NCBI RefSeq assembly: GCF_002749615.1
Contig: NZ_CP024201.1
Coordinates: 2,790,001-2,854,000 of the forward strand
DNA: 64,000 nucleotides
Source of the DNA: Caulobacter mirabilis
GTDB lineage: Bacteria; Pseudomonadota; Alphaproteobacteria; Caulobacterales; Caulobacteraceae
Reading direction: 5' to 3'
Shown: one piece after another, positions 51,960 through 59,360 of the stretch
Layout: each line of letters starts with the position of its first letter
How positions within the stretch are numbered: position 1 is the stretch's first letter
Notes under the pieces: generated by a model
Database searches by the model: none
What the model saw: only the letters and a program-made list of their open reading frames with translations
Told to the model about the DNA's origin: nothing
Position numbers and translations under genes: made by a program

Positions 51960-52745
51960 TCAGGCGATGGGACGCGGGGGACGAGGGAAGAAGCGCGACA
52001 CCCGAGCCTGGTAGGCGCGATAGGCGTCGGGGCGGGTCTTGAGCATCTGCGCTTCCAGCGGCGGCACGCCGCTGACGTGGCTGAGCAGCCACCACATCAG
52101 CGCCGGGGCGAGCAGCGACAGCCAGCCGGCCGGATAGCCAGGCTGCAGGGCCATGACGGGATAGGCCAGCCAGCCCAGCCATTCGAAAAAGTAGTTCGGG
52201 TGGCGCGACCAGGCCCACAGGCCGACGTCGGCTACCTTGTTCGCATTGGCCGGGCTCCGGCGGAACGCCGCCATCTGCCGATCGGCCGCCCCCTCCCCGG
52301 CCACCGCGACCAGAAGGATGGCGACCGCCAGCCCCTCGCGCCAGCCGACCTCGGCGTCGGGACGCACAGCCGCGGCGCGAGCGGCGACCACAAGGACAAG
52401 GATCGTAGCGGCCTGGATCATCAGAAAGCCCCACGCCTTCAAACCCCAGCCGCCCCACGCACGCTTCAGCGTCTCGTAGCGCGGATCGACGTGGCCACTT
52501 CGCCAGGTCCGCGCCAAGATGTAGCCGCCGAGCCGGACCGCCCAGATGGCGACCAGGGCAGCGACGATCACCTGCCGGACCGGCGATGCGCCTTCCGACG
52601 GCTGCAGCGCCGCCCAGGCCGCCAGCAGTCCGACAGACCCCGTCCAGAAGACATCTGTCCATCCGCCGCTTCCGGTCACGCGCACCACGACCCAGGCCAG
52701 GGTCATCAGCGCGGCGGCGGCGAGGGCGGCGGCCAACAGGATCAT
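51960..52745 (-). CDS. DUF1295 membrane protein, steroid-reductase-like fold
   Basis: A 261-residue protein with about six or seven helices. The family motif lies near the C-terminus: GLWAWSRHPNYFFEWLGW and PDAYRAYQARVSRFFPRPP. The fold is shared with isoprenylcysteine methyltransferases and steroid 5-alpha reductases, so a role in modifying membrane lipid chains is likely. It is the first gene of the leftward lipid-sigma operon. Confidence 0.9.
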   Translation of the reverse strand: MILLAAALAAAALMTLAWVVVRVTGSGGWTDVFWTGSVGLLAAWAALQPSEGASPVRQVIVAALVAIWAVRLGGYILARTWRSGHVDPRYETLKRAWGGWGLKAWGFLMIQAATILVLVVAARAAAVRPDAEVGWREGLAVAILLVAVAGEGAADRQMAAFRRSPANANKVADVGLWAWSRHPNYFFEWLGWLAYPVMALQPGYPAGWLSLLAPALMWWLLSHVSGVPPLEAQMLKTRPDAYRAYQARVSRFFPRPPRPIA

Positions 52746-52865
52746 GGGATCAGCTCTCCGACAGGTGTTCGCAGACAGCTACGCGCGACCCGCGACGGCG
52801 GATGCGCATCCGGATCGCCAGGAGATCCGTAGCTCCCGGCGATGACCTCCAGCGGAGCCGCCTCC
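52746..52865. promoter_or_regulatory. Divergent promoter region of the lipid-stress operons
   Basis: About 120 bases between DUF1295 and the FAD gene. It should hold the ECF-sigma-dependent promoters for both directions. I could not assign matching -35 and -10 boxes with confidence. Confidence 0.35.
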
Positions 52866-54206
52866 ATGCCGTCCAGCCAACAGCCGCCACGCCGGATCGC
52901 CGTCGTCGGCGCGGGGATATCCGGCCTGTCCTGCGCCTGGCTGTTGTCCCAGGCCCACGACGTCACCCTCTACGAGGCCGACGGGCGACTGGGCGGCCAT
53001 TCCAACACTGTGGCTGTGGCGGGAGAGACCGGCGAGATCGCCGTCGATACGGGCTTCATCGTCTACAACGAGCCCAACTATCCCAACCTGACCGCCCTGC
53101 TCTCGCACCTCGGCGCACCTACCAAGCCGGCGCATATGTCGTTCGCCGTGTCGGTTGACGACGGCGACTTCGAATACTCCAGCCACGGCGCGGCGGGCCT
53201 GTTCGCGCAGAAGAGCAATCTGACCAGCCCCCGGTTCTGGTCGATGCTGGCCGATCTGAAGCGCTTCCACCGTCGGGCACCCCTGGACCTGCCGGTGCTG
53301 GAGACGTCCGGCATCTCGCTGGGCGAATACCTGAACCAGGGCGGCTACGGCCGGATGTTCATGGATCACCACCTGCTGCCGCAGGCGGCCGCGATCTGGT
53401 CGGCCTCGTCGCGGCAGATGGCGGACTATCCGGCGGCGGCCTTCGTCCGGTTCTACCGCAACCACAGGCTTCTGGAGGTGGACATGCGGCCCAACTGGCG
53501 CACTGTCGATAGCGGGAGCCGGGCCTACGTTTCCCGCCTGAGACAGGCGTTCCAGGGGCAGGTCCGTGCGAGCAGCCCCGTGCAGGGCGTGCTCCGCGAC
53601 GCGACGGGCGCAACCGTCTTCACCGCGGACAGCCCCGACCATTTCGACGCCGTGGTCCTCGCGGTCCATGCCGATCAGGCCTTGCGCCTGCTCGCCCAGC
53701 CTTCCGCCGAAGAGCGGCGGCTGCTGGGCGCCCTCCCCTATCAGCGCAACCGCGCGGTCCTGCACCGGGATGTCCGTCAGATGCCCAAGCGCCGCGCCGC
53801 CTGGGCGGCCTGGAACCATGTCAGCCGTCGGGGCGACGACCGCTCGGCGGGCGGCGTCACCTACTGGATGAACCAGTTGCAGTCGTTGCCGGGCGGGCCG
53901 CTGATGGTGACGCTGAACCCGTTGCATGAGCCCCGCTCGGACCTGACCCTGGCCGAGTTCGACTATGAGCATCCGGTGTTCAACGCCGCGGGCCTGGCGG
54001 CGCAACAAGAGCTCTGGTCGCTGCAGGGTGACGGAAACATCTGGTTCTGCGGCGCCTGGTTCGGCTCGGGCTTCCACGAGGACGGCCTGCAGGCCGGCCT
54101 GGCTGTCGCCGAGCAGTTGGGCGGGGTGCGGCGGCCCTGGACGGTCGCCGACGAAAGCGGCCGCATCGTCCTGCATCCGCGCCCCCGCCTGGCGGAAGCG
54201 GCCTGA
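52866..54206 (+). CDS. NAD/FAD-binding amine-oxidase-like protein (COG2907)
   Basis: A flavoprotein of about 446 residues. FAD motif RIAVVGAGISGLSCAWLL then LYEADGRLGGHSNTV. The central region has DTGFIVYNEPNYPNL, and the C-terminus has IWFCGAWFGSGFHEDGLQAG. ATG 52866 has a GGAG site at suitable spacing; ATG 52842 would add eight residues. It overlaps the DUF1365 start (TGATG). In related loci this protein acts on unsaturated or methylated fatty acyl chains (desaturase-like), which is the likely role here. Confidence 0.9.
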   Translation: MPSSQQPPRRIAVVGAGISGLSCAWLLSQAHDVTLYEADGRLGGHSNTVAVAGETGEIAVDTGFIVYNEPNYPNLTALLSHLGAPTKPAHMSFAVSVDDGDFEYSSHGAAGLFAQKSNLTSPRFWSMLADLKRFHRRAPLDLPVLETSGISLGEYLNQGGYGRMFMDHHLLPQAAAIWSASSRQMADYPAAAFVRFYRNHRLLEVDMRPNWRTVDSGSRAYVSRLRQAFQGQVRASSPVQGVLRDATGATVFTADSPDHFDAVVLAVHADQALRLLAQPSAEERRLLGALPYQRNRAVLHRDVRQMPKRRAAWAAWNHVSRRGDDRSAGGVTYWMNQLQSLPGGPLMVTLNPLHEPRSDLTLAEFDYEHPVFNAAGLAAQQELWSLQGDGNIWFCGAWFGSGFHEDGLQAGLAVAEQLGGVRRPWTVADESGRIVLHPRPRLAEAA

Positions 54207-55033
54207 TGGAAGGCGCGGCCGAATATCCGGCTTTCGGCCTGTACAACGGCGTGGTCACCCACGCCCGCCATCGACCGGTTCGGCATGCGCTGCGCTATCG
54301 CATCTTCATGCTGCTGATCGACCTGGACCAGGCGCCGGCGCTTCTGGCCGCGCGGCGCTGGTTGTCCAGCGGCCGGTTCGGACTGGTCGGGTTTCGGGAA
54401 GCGGACCACGGCGACGGAAGCGATCGCCCCTTGCAGGCGCAGGTTCGAGAGCGATTGCGCGCCGCCGGCCTGCCCGCCGATGGTCCGATCCGCCTGCTGA
54501 CCATCCCGCGCGTGCTGGGCCACGCCTTCAATCCGATCAGCGTCTACTTCTGCCATCGCGCGGACGGCGGCCTGGTCGCCACCCTGTACGAGGTCTCGAA
54601 CACGTTCGGCGAACGGCACGGCTATCTGATCTCCGTCGACGATCCCGACAGCGCCCTCGTGCGTCAGACGATCGACAAGCAGTTCTACGTGTCACCCTTC
54701 ATGGACATGAATCTGAGCTATCGCTTTCGGGTCCAACCTCCGGGCGAAACGACGCGGCTGGTCATCGATGTCGACGGCAACGAAGGATCGATGCTGACGG
54801 CGGCCTTCGTCGGGCGCTGGTCGCCGCTGACGGACGCCCGTCTTTTGGCCGCCTGGGCTTCACACCCCCTGCTCACGGTGAAGGTGGTCGCCGGCATCCA
54901 TTGGGAAGCGCTGAAGCTGTTTCTGAAGGGCATGCGCCTTCGGTCACGGCCGCCGCCGCCAGAACAAGCCGTCACCGTCGCGCGCCGTTCGGCCGGCAGC
55001 CCCGTTCATGGAGACCCCGCCCGTGTCGCCTAG
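54206..55033 (+). CDS. DUF1365 protein
   Basis: A 275-residue soluble protein with the DUF1365 pattern: HARHRPVRHALRYRIFMLLIDLD near the start, LLTIPRVLGHAFNPISVYFCH, VSNTFGERHGY and KQFYVSPFMDMNLSYRF. The biochemical role is unsettled; it is nearly always beside the FAD protein and CFA-like methyltransferase. It is translationally coupled to the FAD gene and overlaps the lipocalin gene. Confidence 0.92.
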   Translation: MEGAAEYPAFGLYNGVVTHARHRPVRHALRYRIFMLLIDLDQAPALLAARRWLSSGRFGLVGFREADHGDGSDRPLQAQVRERLRAAGLPADGPIRLLTIPRVLGHAFNPISVYFCHRADGGLVATLYEVSNTFGERHGYLISVDDPDSALVRQTIDKQFYVSPFMDMNLSYRFRVQPPGETTRLVIDVDGNEGSMLTAAFVGRWSPLTDARLLAAWASHPLLTVKVVAGIHWEALKLFLKGMRLRSRPPPPEQAVTVARRSAGSPVHGDPARVA

Positions 55034-55541
55034 ATCCCTCGCCTTCATCGCCGCCATCCTCATCCTGATCCCGACCTCGGCGTGGGCGGCGCCCGAACCT
55101 GTCCGCTCGGTCGACCTCGATCGCTTCATGGGGCGCTGGCACGAAATCCTGCGCACGCCCAACAACCATCAGCGCAACTGCTGGGCGGCCAGCCAGGTCT
55201 GGTCCCGGCGGGAGGATGGTCGCTTCTCCATCCGCCAGACCTGCCATCGCGGATCCCGCACCGGGCGGATCCAGACCTTCGACACCACGGCGCGGGTGCT
55301 GAACCCGCCCCAGAACACCAAGTTCGAGGCCAGTTTCTTCGGCGGCCTGATCCGTCAGCGCTACTGGGTGATCGATCACGCCGACGACTACAGCTGGATG
55401 ATCGCCACGACGGCCGACGGGGAGTTTCCGGCTCTATTGTCCCGAAGCCCCACGATGACGGCGGGCGAAGTCGGAAGGCTGCGGAGGAGGGTGGGCGAGT
55501 TGGGCCTGCCGACGGCGGCGCTCACGCCTTCGGAGCGCTGA
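55023..55541 (+). CDS. Blc-type lipocalin, exported
   Basis: A 172-residue lipocalin. Signal peptide ending SAWAAPEP, then the lipocalin motif FMGRWHEILRTPN, followed by NTKFEASFF and the second motif YWVIDHADDYSWMI. No lipobox cysteine, so it is probably periplasmic. Bacterial lipocalins of this kind bind fatty acids or lysophospholipids. GTG 55023 has a GGAG site; ATG 55008 would add five residues and lacks one. It overlaps the DUF1365 end. Confidence 0.9.
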   Translation: MSPRSLAFIAAILILIPTSAWAAPEPVRSVDLDRFMGRWHEILRTPNNHQRNCWAASQVWSRREDGRFSIRQTCHRGSRTGRIQTFDTTARVLNPPQNTKFEASFFGGLIRQRYWVIDHADDYSWMIATTADGEFPALLSRSPTMTAGEVGRLRRRVGELGLPTAALTPSER

Positions 55542-55634
55542 CGCGCGGGATCGGAAGGACGCCCTGCATCCGGGAGCGATGTCGCTCCGTACCTGTCTCC
55601 GGAGCAGCCCGCCGGGGGCTGACGGAGGACAGCC

Positions 55635-56483
55635 ATGCGAACCTTTGACATCGCCGTCATGGTCGGAACGATCCTGGTCATCGCCAGCCCCGCCGCCGCC
55701 CAGGACTGGCGCGGCCCCTACATCGGCGCCTCGATCGGCGGCGCCATGGTCGACGACGACGAGGATGAACGGGTCGTCTTCGACACCAATCTGGACGGCG
55801 CCTTCAACGACACGGTGCGCAACGCAGCCATGGTCGACGCCTTCGGCCCCACGACGGCCAATCCGGGCGGGTTCTGCGGAGGCCGAGCGCGCAGCAACAA
55901 TTTCGCGAGTGGCTGTATCGACGACGACGATGTCGGCGGCGATTTCGCGCTGCGCGCCGGCTGGGATTTCCAGACTGGCCCCTGGGTTTACGGGGTCGTC
56001 GTCGAGGCGGCGTCCGTGGACATCCAGGACTACGCGACCGCCTTCAGCATCACGCCGGCCGCCTACCAGTTCCAACGAGAGCTGAACGACGGGCTGTTCG
56101 CCGCCCGCCTGCGCGGCGGCCGCACCTGGGGCCGAGCGCTGGTCTACGCCACCGGCGGCGTCGCGACCGCCAAGGTGACGGACAGCTTCTCCACCACCAA
56201 CACCGCCAACAGTTTCACGCCTCTGACGTCGGAGGACGACGCCACCGGCTATCAGTTCGGCGCCGGCGTCGAGACCTGGCTGACGGATCGTCTCACCCTT
56301 GGCGTGGAGTACCTCTACACCAACCTGGACGCCGGCGATGGCCTGACGGTCCGCACCGGCCCCGGCACGGCGCCGGCGACCAATCCGTTCCTGATCGTCA
56401 ACCCGCAGGGCACCGATCAGCGGCGGATGGCGGACGAGTTGGCGTTCCAGAGCTTCCGGGTGACGCTGAGCGCCCGATTTTAG
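55635..56483 (+). CDS. Outer-membrane beta-barrel protein (Omp25/RopB-like)
   Basis: A 282-residue barrel protein. ATG 55635 follows GGAGG, signal peptide ends SPAAAQDW. Barrel features: WRGPYIGASIGGAM, YQFGAGVETWLTDRLTLGVEYLY and the C-terminal strand FQSFRVTLSARF ending in Phe. It lies 93 bases after the lipocalin and may be part of the same envelope-stress response or simply adjacent. Confidence 0.9.
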   Translation: MRTFDIAVMVGTILVIASPAAAQDWRGPYIGASIGGAMVDDDEDERVVFDTNLDGAFNDTVRNAAMVDAFGPTTANPGGFCGGRARSNNFASGCIDDDDVGGDFALRAGWDFQTGPWVYGVVVEAASVDIQDYATAFSITPAAYQFQRELNDGLFAARLRGGRTWGRALVYATGGVATAKVTDSFSTTNTANSFTPLTSEDDATGYQFGAGVETWLTDRLTLGVEYLYTNLDAGDGLTVRTGPGTAPATNPFLIVNPQGTDQRRMADELAFQSFRVTLSARF

Positions 56484-56712
56484 GAGGCCCGGGCGACATA
56501 GAAGACCCCGGATTGCCGGATGAAGGTGCTGAAAATCCCATCCAGAGGCCCTAGAATAGGCCCAAGAAGAGGTAGCGTCAGCAGCAGCGCCGCACCCGCA
56601 GATCCACCACCGTAGAGCTACCGGATCGCTCTGTCCGAACCCGCCTGCTAATATCGCCCCGTCATCAACGAAATCCCCTCGCCAGAGGCCGCACCCGCTC
56701 GCCCCCTACCCC
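56484..56712. other. Spacer between the barrel gene and repeat copy 2
   Basis: No gene or RNA recognised. Codon bias is absent in all frames. It ends at the second guaA-like core. Confidence 0.3.
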
Positions 56713-56727
56713 TCACTCCCACTCGAT
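56713..56727 (-). other. guaA-3'-end-like att core, copy 2
   Basis: On the minus strand this reads ATCGAGTGGGAGTGA, coding Ile-Glu-Trp-Glu-stop exactly as at the end of typical high-GC guaA genes. It opens the second long direct repeat, as copy 1 does. Confidence 0.52.
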
Positions 56728-57240
56728 CACACGCGCCTCTGCAAGTCGCTGAGTTCGCTGAGAAATACGGGCGGAGCACGTAGCTGCACCTCACAGCAGA
56801 CCGACCGCGAGACAAGCTCATGATTCGATAGGGGAAATTTTCCACATCACACTTGCGTGCATTCTTCGGGCTATCGGGACCTCTTTCGTCGACTCCGGCC
56901 CTCTCTCGCCAGCCAGGAAGGAGGAATTTCATGATCGGTGGACGCTTCCGTCATACCGTCTGAAGACTTGGAGGCCACGGGGCTCTCGCCCATTTTCGGG
57001 CGATTGAGTGGACCCTCCTTGTGACCGATAGATCCAACAACAAGCCGAACACCCAACTGCCGAGATTCGTCCGCCGCGCGGAACTGCGCCGCATCGTCCC
57101 TCTGGCCGACACCACGATCTAGGACATGGAGTGCAAGGGACAGTGTCCGCGCCGCTTCAGCCTGACGCCACGCTGCGTGGTCTGGGACCTGGACGAGGTC
57201 GAAGCCTGGCTCCGCGAGCGACGCAAGGCCTCCGACGACG
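56715..57240. repeat. 0.53-kb direct repeat, copy 2
   Basis: Second copy of the repeat at 48575-49100, same orientation, offset 8140. It contains the hairpin TCGCCC/GGGCGA at 56986-57003 and the second alpA remnant. The two copies could support recombination that deletes the 8.1-kb segment between them. Confidence 0.92.
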
Positions 57241-57308
57241 GCCTCGTCGCAACCCCGCCGCAGCCGGATGTGCGCCTGCGCAAGACGCGTCCGGTAAAGG
57301 AGCACTGA
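57021..57308 (+). pseudogene. AlpA-family regulator remnant, copy 2
   Basis: Same start (GTG, MTDRSNNKP) as copy 1, but the codon after ADTTI is TAG (57118-57120) where copy 1 has TAC. Several further changes surround the stop. Beyond it the frame continues with RRFSLTPRCVVWDLDEVEAW, LRERRKASDDG and a tail ending PVKEH, i.e. the C-terminus lost from copy 1. So the two copies are broken at different points. Confidence 0.82.
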
Positions 57309-57516
57309 CGCCGAGCTCCGAGAAATGGCGCACCCGGACAAGCTCCAAGTGCGCTATCCTCGCCGTTATCCAGGCTGCGCGATCGTCCCGTCTTCGCTCC
57401 CTGTTTACCGAACCAACGTTTCCAGGATAGCGGCTTGCACGGCCAGCCGTCACTGCCGCAAAGGCCAGAGCCGCGCTTGGAATCTGAGCCCAAGACCGTT
57501 CCACTCTCGCCTCAAA
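57309..57516. other. Region between alpA remnant and hipBA, nothing recognised
   Basis: No gene with convincing codon bias on either strand. It may be debris of island genes that once followed alpA. Confidence 0.3.
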
Positions 57517-57575
57517 AGAGGTCAATTTCGGCCCTTTAACTGGATATTCGTCACGTAAGAGGCCATATTCGGCCC
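57517..57575 (+). promoter_or_regulatory. hipBA promoter/operator with two 18-bp direct repeats
   Basis: AGAGGTCAATTTCGGCCC (57517-57534) and AGAGGCCATATTCGGCCC (57558-57575) are direct repeats 41 bases apart, about four helix turns. The second contains GGCC-6 nt-GGCC and ends exactly at the hipB ATG. HipB-type antitoxins bind repeated operators, so these are likely autoregulation sites. Confidence 0.55.
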
Positions 57576-57884
57576 ATGCTGTTGACCACGAATGAAATCC
57601 TGTCGGATCTCGGGCGCGCCGTTCGGCTGCGCCGAATAGCTCAGGGACTGACCCAGGAGGAGGCCTCCAGCCGGGCCGGCCTCGGCTTGCGGACCTGGCG
57701 TCGGCTCGAAAGCGATGGTCACGCCACGCTTGAGACCCTGGTCAACGCGGCCGTGGTTCTCCGCTGCGAACAGACCCTGACGGCCCTCTTCCCCCTGCCC
57801 GCGGCGAACAGTCTGGATGACCTCCTCAAACGCCAGGCCGAAGCCGCTCCCCAACGCCGCCGCGCGCCGAGGACATCTCGATGA
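57576..57884 (+). CDS. hipB: HipB-like XRE antitoxin
   Basis: A 102-residue DNA-binding antitoxin. The helix-turn-helix reads LGRAVRLRRIAQGLTQEEAS then GLGLRTWRRLESDGHATLETL. It directly precedes hipA with an ATGA overlap, the usual order of the toxin-antitoxin pair. There is no ribosome site before ATG 57576; the operator repeat abuts the start codon, so the mRNA may be leaderless. Confidence 0.88.
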   Translation: MLLTTNEILSDLGRAVRLRRIAQGLTQEEASSRAGLGLRTWRRLESDGHATLETLVNAAVVLRCEQTLTALFPLPAANSLDDLLKRQAEAAPQRRRAPRTSR

Positions 57885-59140
57885 GATTGCCCCGTGGAAC
57901 CCCGCTGTCCGTCGGCCTGATGCTCGAGGACGCCGCCCCCGCCCTGCCCACGGCCCGCCTCGCCATGGACGCCAGCATCGCTCAGTTGGAATGGTCGCCG
58001 GAGATCATTGCGCGCGGCCTGCGTCTTGCGGCTCTGGACACTTACCCCCCGGAGCGAGGCCTTCAAGCCGCCCGCGGCCGGACGTTCGACGGCTTGCATG
58101 GCTTCCTGACCGACAGCCTTCCGGATGGCTGGGGCTATCTTGTCATGCGCCGCCGCCTGGCCAAGCTCGGGGTAGACATCGCGTCCCTGACTCCGCTCGA
58201 ACGGTTGGCGCTGGTCGGGGAACAGGGGCGCGGCGCCCTGGTCTTCGCGCCCGCCACCGCTCCGGACGATCCGGTGGAAACTCTGGACCTGGACGCCCTG
58301 TCCGACGCCGCCACAACCCTGCTGGCCGGAGAGGCTGACGGTCTCGCCGACACTCTCGCCGGGCTTGCCGGCGGGTCCGGCGGGGCGCGCCCGAAAGTCC
58401 ACGTCGGCTTCGACGCGCAAGGAGCGATCTCGGTCGGGACCGGGGAAAGCCCTCCGGGGTTCGCCCCCTGGATCGTCAAATTCCGCGCGCCCGAGGATCC
58501 TGAGGACATCGGGCCGATCGAGGGCGCCTATGCGGACATGGCCCGGGCGGCGGGCCTGACCCTGAGTTCTCATCGCCTGCTGCCTGCGCGAAACGGCCCC
58601 GCCTATTTCGCGACGCGCCGGTTCGATCGCCCCGATGGGGGCGGCCGGAGGCATATGGTTTCCCTGGCGGGCGCCCTGGAGGCGCCGGCGGACCGGCCCT
58701 CCGCCAGCTACGACACCTTCTTACGCGCGACCCGCGCCATCACGCGCCAGGCTGACGATGTCGCGGAGGCGTTTCGTCGGATGTTGTTCAACATCCTGGC
58801 CTCGAACCGGGACGACCACACCCGACAGCATGCGTACCTCATGGACCCCGCCGGCGACTGGCGACTGTCTCCCGCCTACGACCTGACCTATGCCCCGGGT
58901 CCCGGCGGCGAACACTATATGGATATCGAAGGCGAAGGCCGTCGCCCGACCCGGGTTCATGTCGAAACCCTGGGCGAAAGGCACGGATTTGATAGGCGCC
59001 GCATCGCGCTGATGATCGACGAGACCCGCGCGGCGATCGAAACCTGGCCGCGACTGGCGGCCGCCGTCGACGTCAGCCGGACCTCCTCCGAACTGATCGG
59101 AAAGGCGCACGATCGAGTCTGGGCGGAGTTCAAGGCCTGA
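57881..59140 (+). CDS. hipA: HipA-family serine/threonine kinase toxin
   Basis: A 419-residue kinase toxin. N-terminal HipA_N part (GLHGFLTDSLPDGWGYLVM), glycine loop GGSGGARPKVHVGF, nucleotide-binding Lys in APWIVKFRAPED, catalytic loop FNILASNRDDHTRQHAYLM and metal-site region LSPAYDLTYAPG. In E. coli HipA the residue five after the catalytic Asp is Asn; here it is Gln, as I believe occurs in one HipA subgroup. E. coli HipA phosphorylates GltX and halts growth; the target here is unknown. It is coupled to hipB. Confidence 0.9.
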   Translation: MRLPRGTPLSVGLMLEDAAPALPTARLAMDASIAQLEWSPEIIARGLRLAALDTYPPERGLQAARGRTFDGLHGFLTDSLPDGWGYLVMRRRLAKLGVDIASLTPLERLALVGEQGRGALVFAPATAPDDPVETLDLDALSDAATTLLAGEADGLADTLAGLAGGSGGARPKVHVGFDAQGAISVGTGESPPGFAPWIVKFRAPEDPEDIGPIEGAYADMARAAGLTLSSHRLLPARNGPAYFATRRFDRPDGGGRRHMVSLAGALEAPADRPSASYDTFLRATRAITRQADDVAEAFRRMLFNILASNRDDHTRQHAYLMDPAGDWRLSPAYDLTYAPGPGGEHYMDIEGEGRRPTRVHVETLGERHGFDRRRIALMIDETRAAIETWPRLAAAVDVSRTSSELIGKAHDRVWAEFKA

Positions 59141-59146
59141 GGCGGC

Positions 59147-59165
59147 CTGAAGATCCCGCCTTCAG
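59147..59165 (+). terminator. Possible terminator hairpin after hipA
   Basis: CTGAAG-7 nt-CTTCAG is a perfect inverted repeat starting 7 bases after the hipA stop. No T tract follows. The remaining bases to 59360 hold no recognised feature. Confidence 0.35.
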
Positions 59166-59360
59166 CACCGCCGATGTCGGCTCAGCGCCAAGAGCGGACA
59201 TTCGTTTGGGCCCCATATGCAGACATCTACAATAGCGGCTGCGGGCCCAATTAATGCCAAGCTCGACCTCAGGTAGGCGTTGGCGCCAAAAGCTAGCGTA
59301 TGAGCCTCTCGTCGAACTGGACGTTGCCGCTGGGCGGCAGCGCGAACGAAAGTAAGGTCT

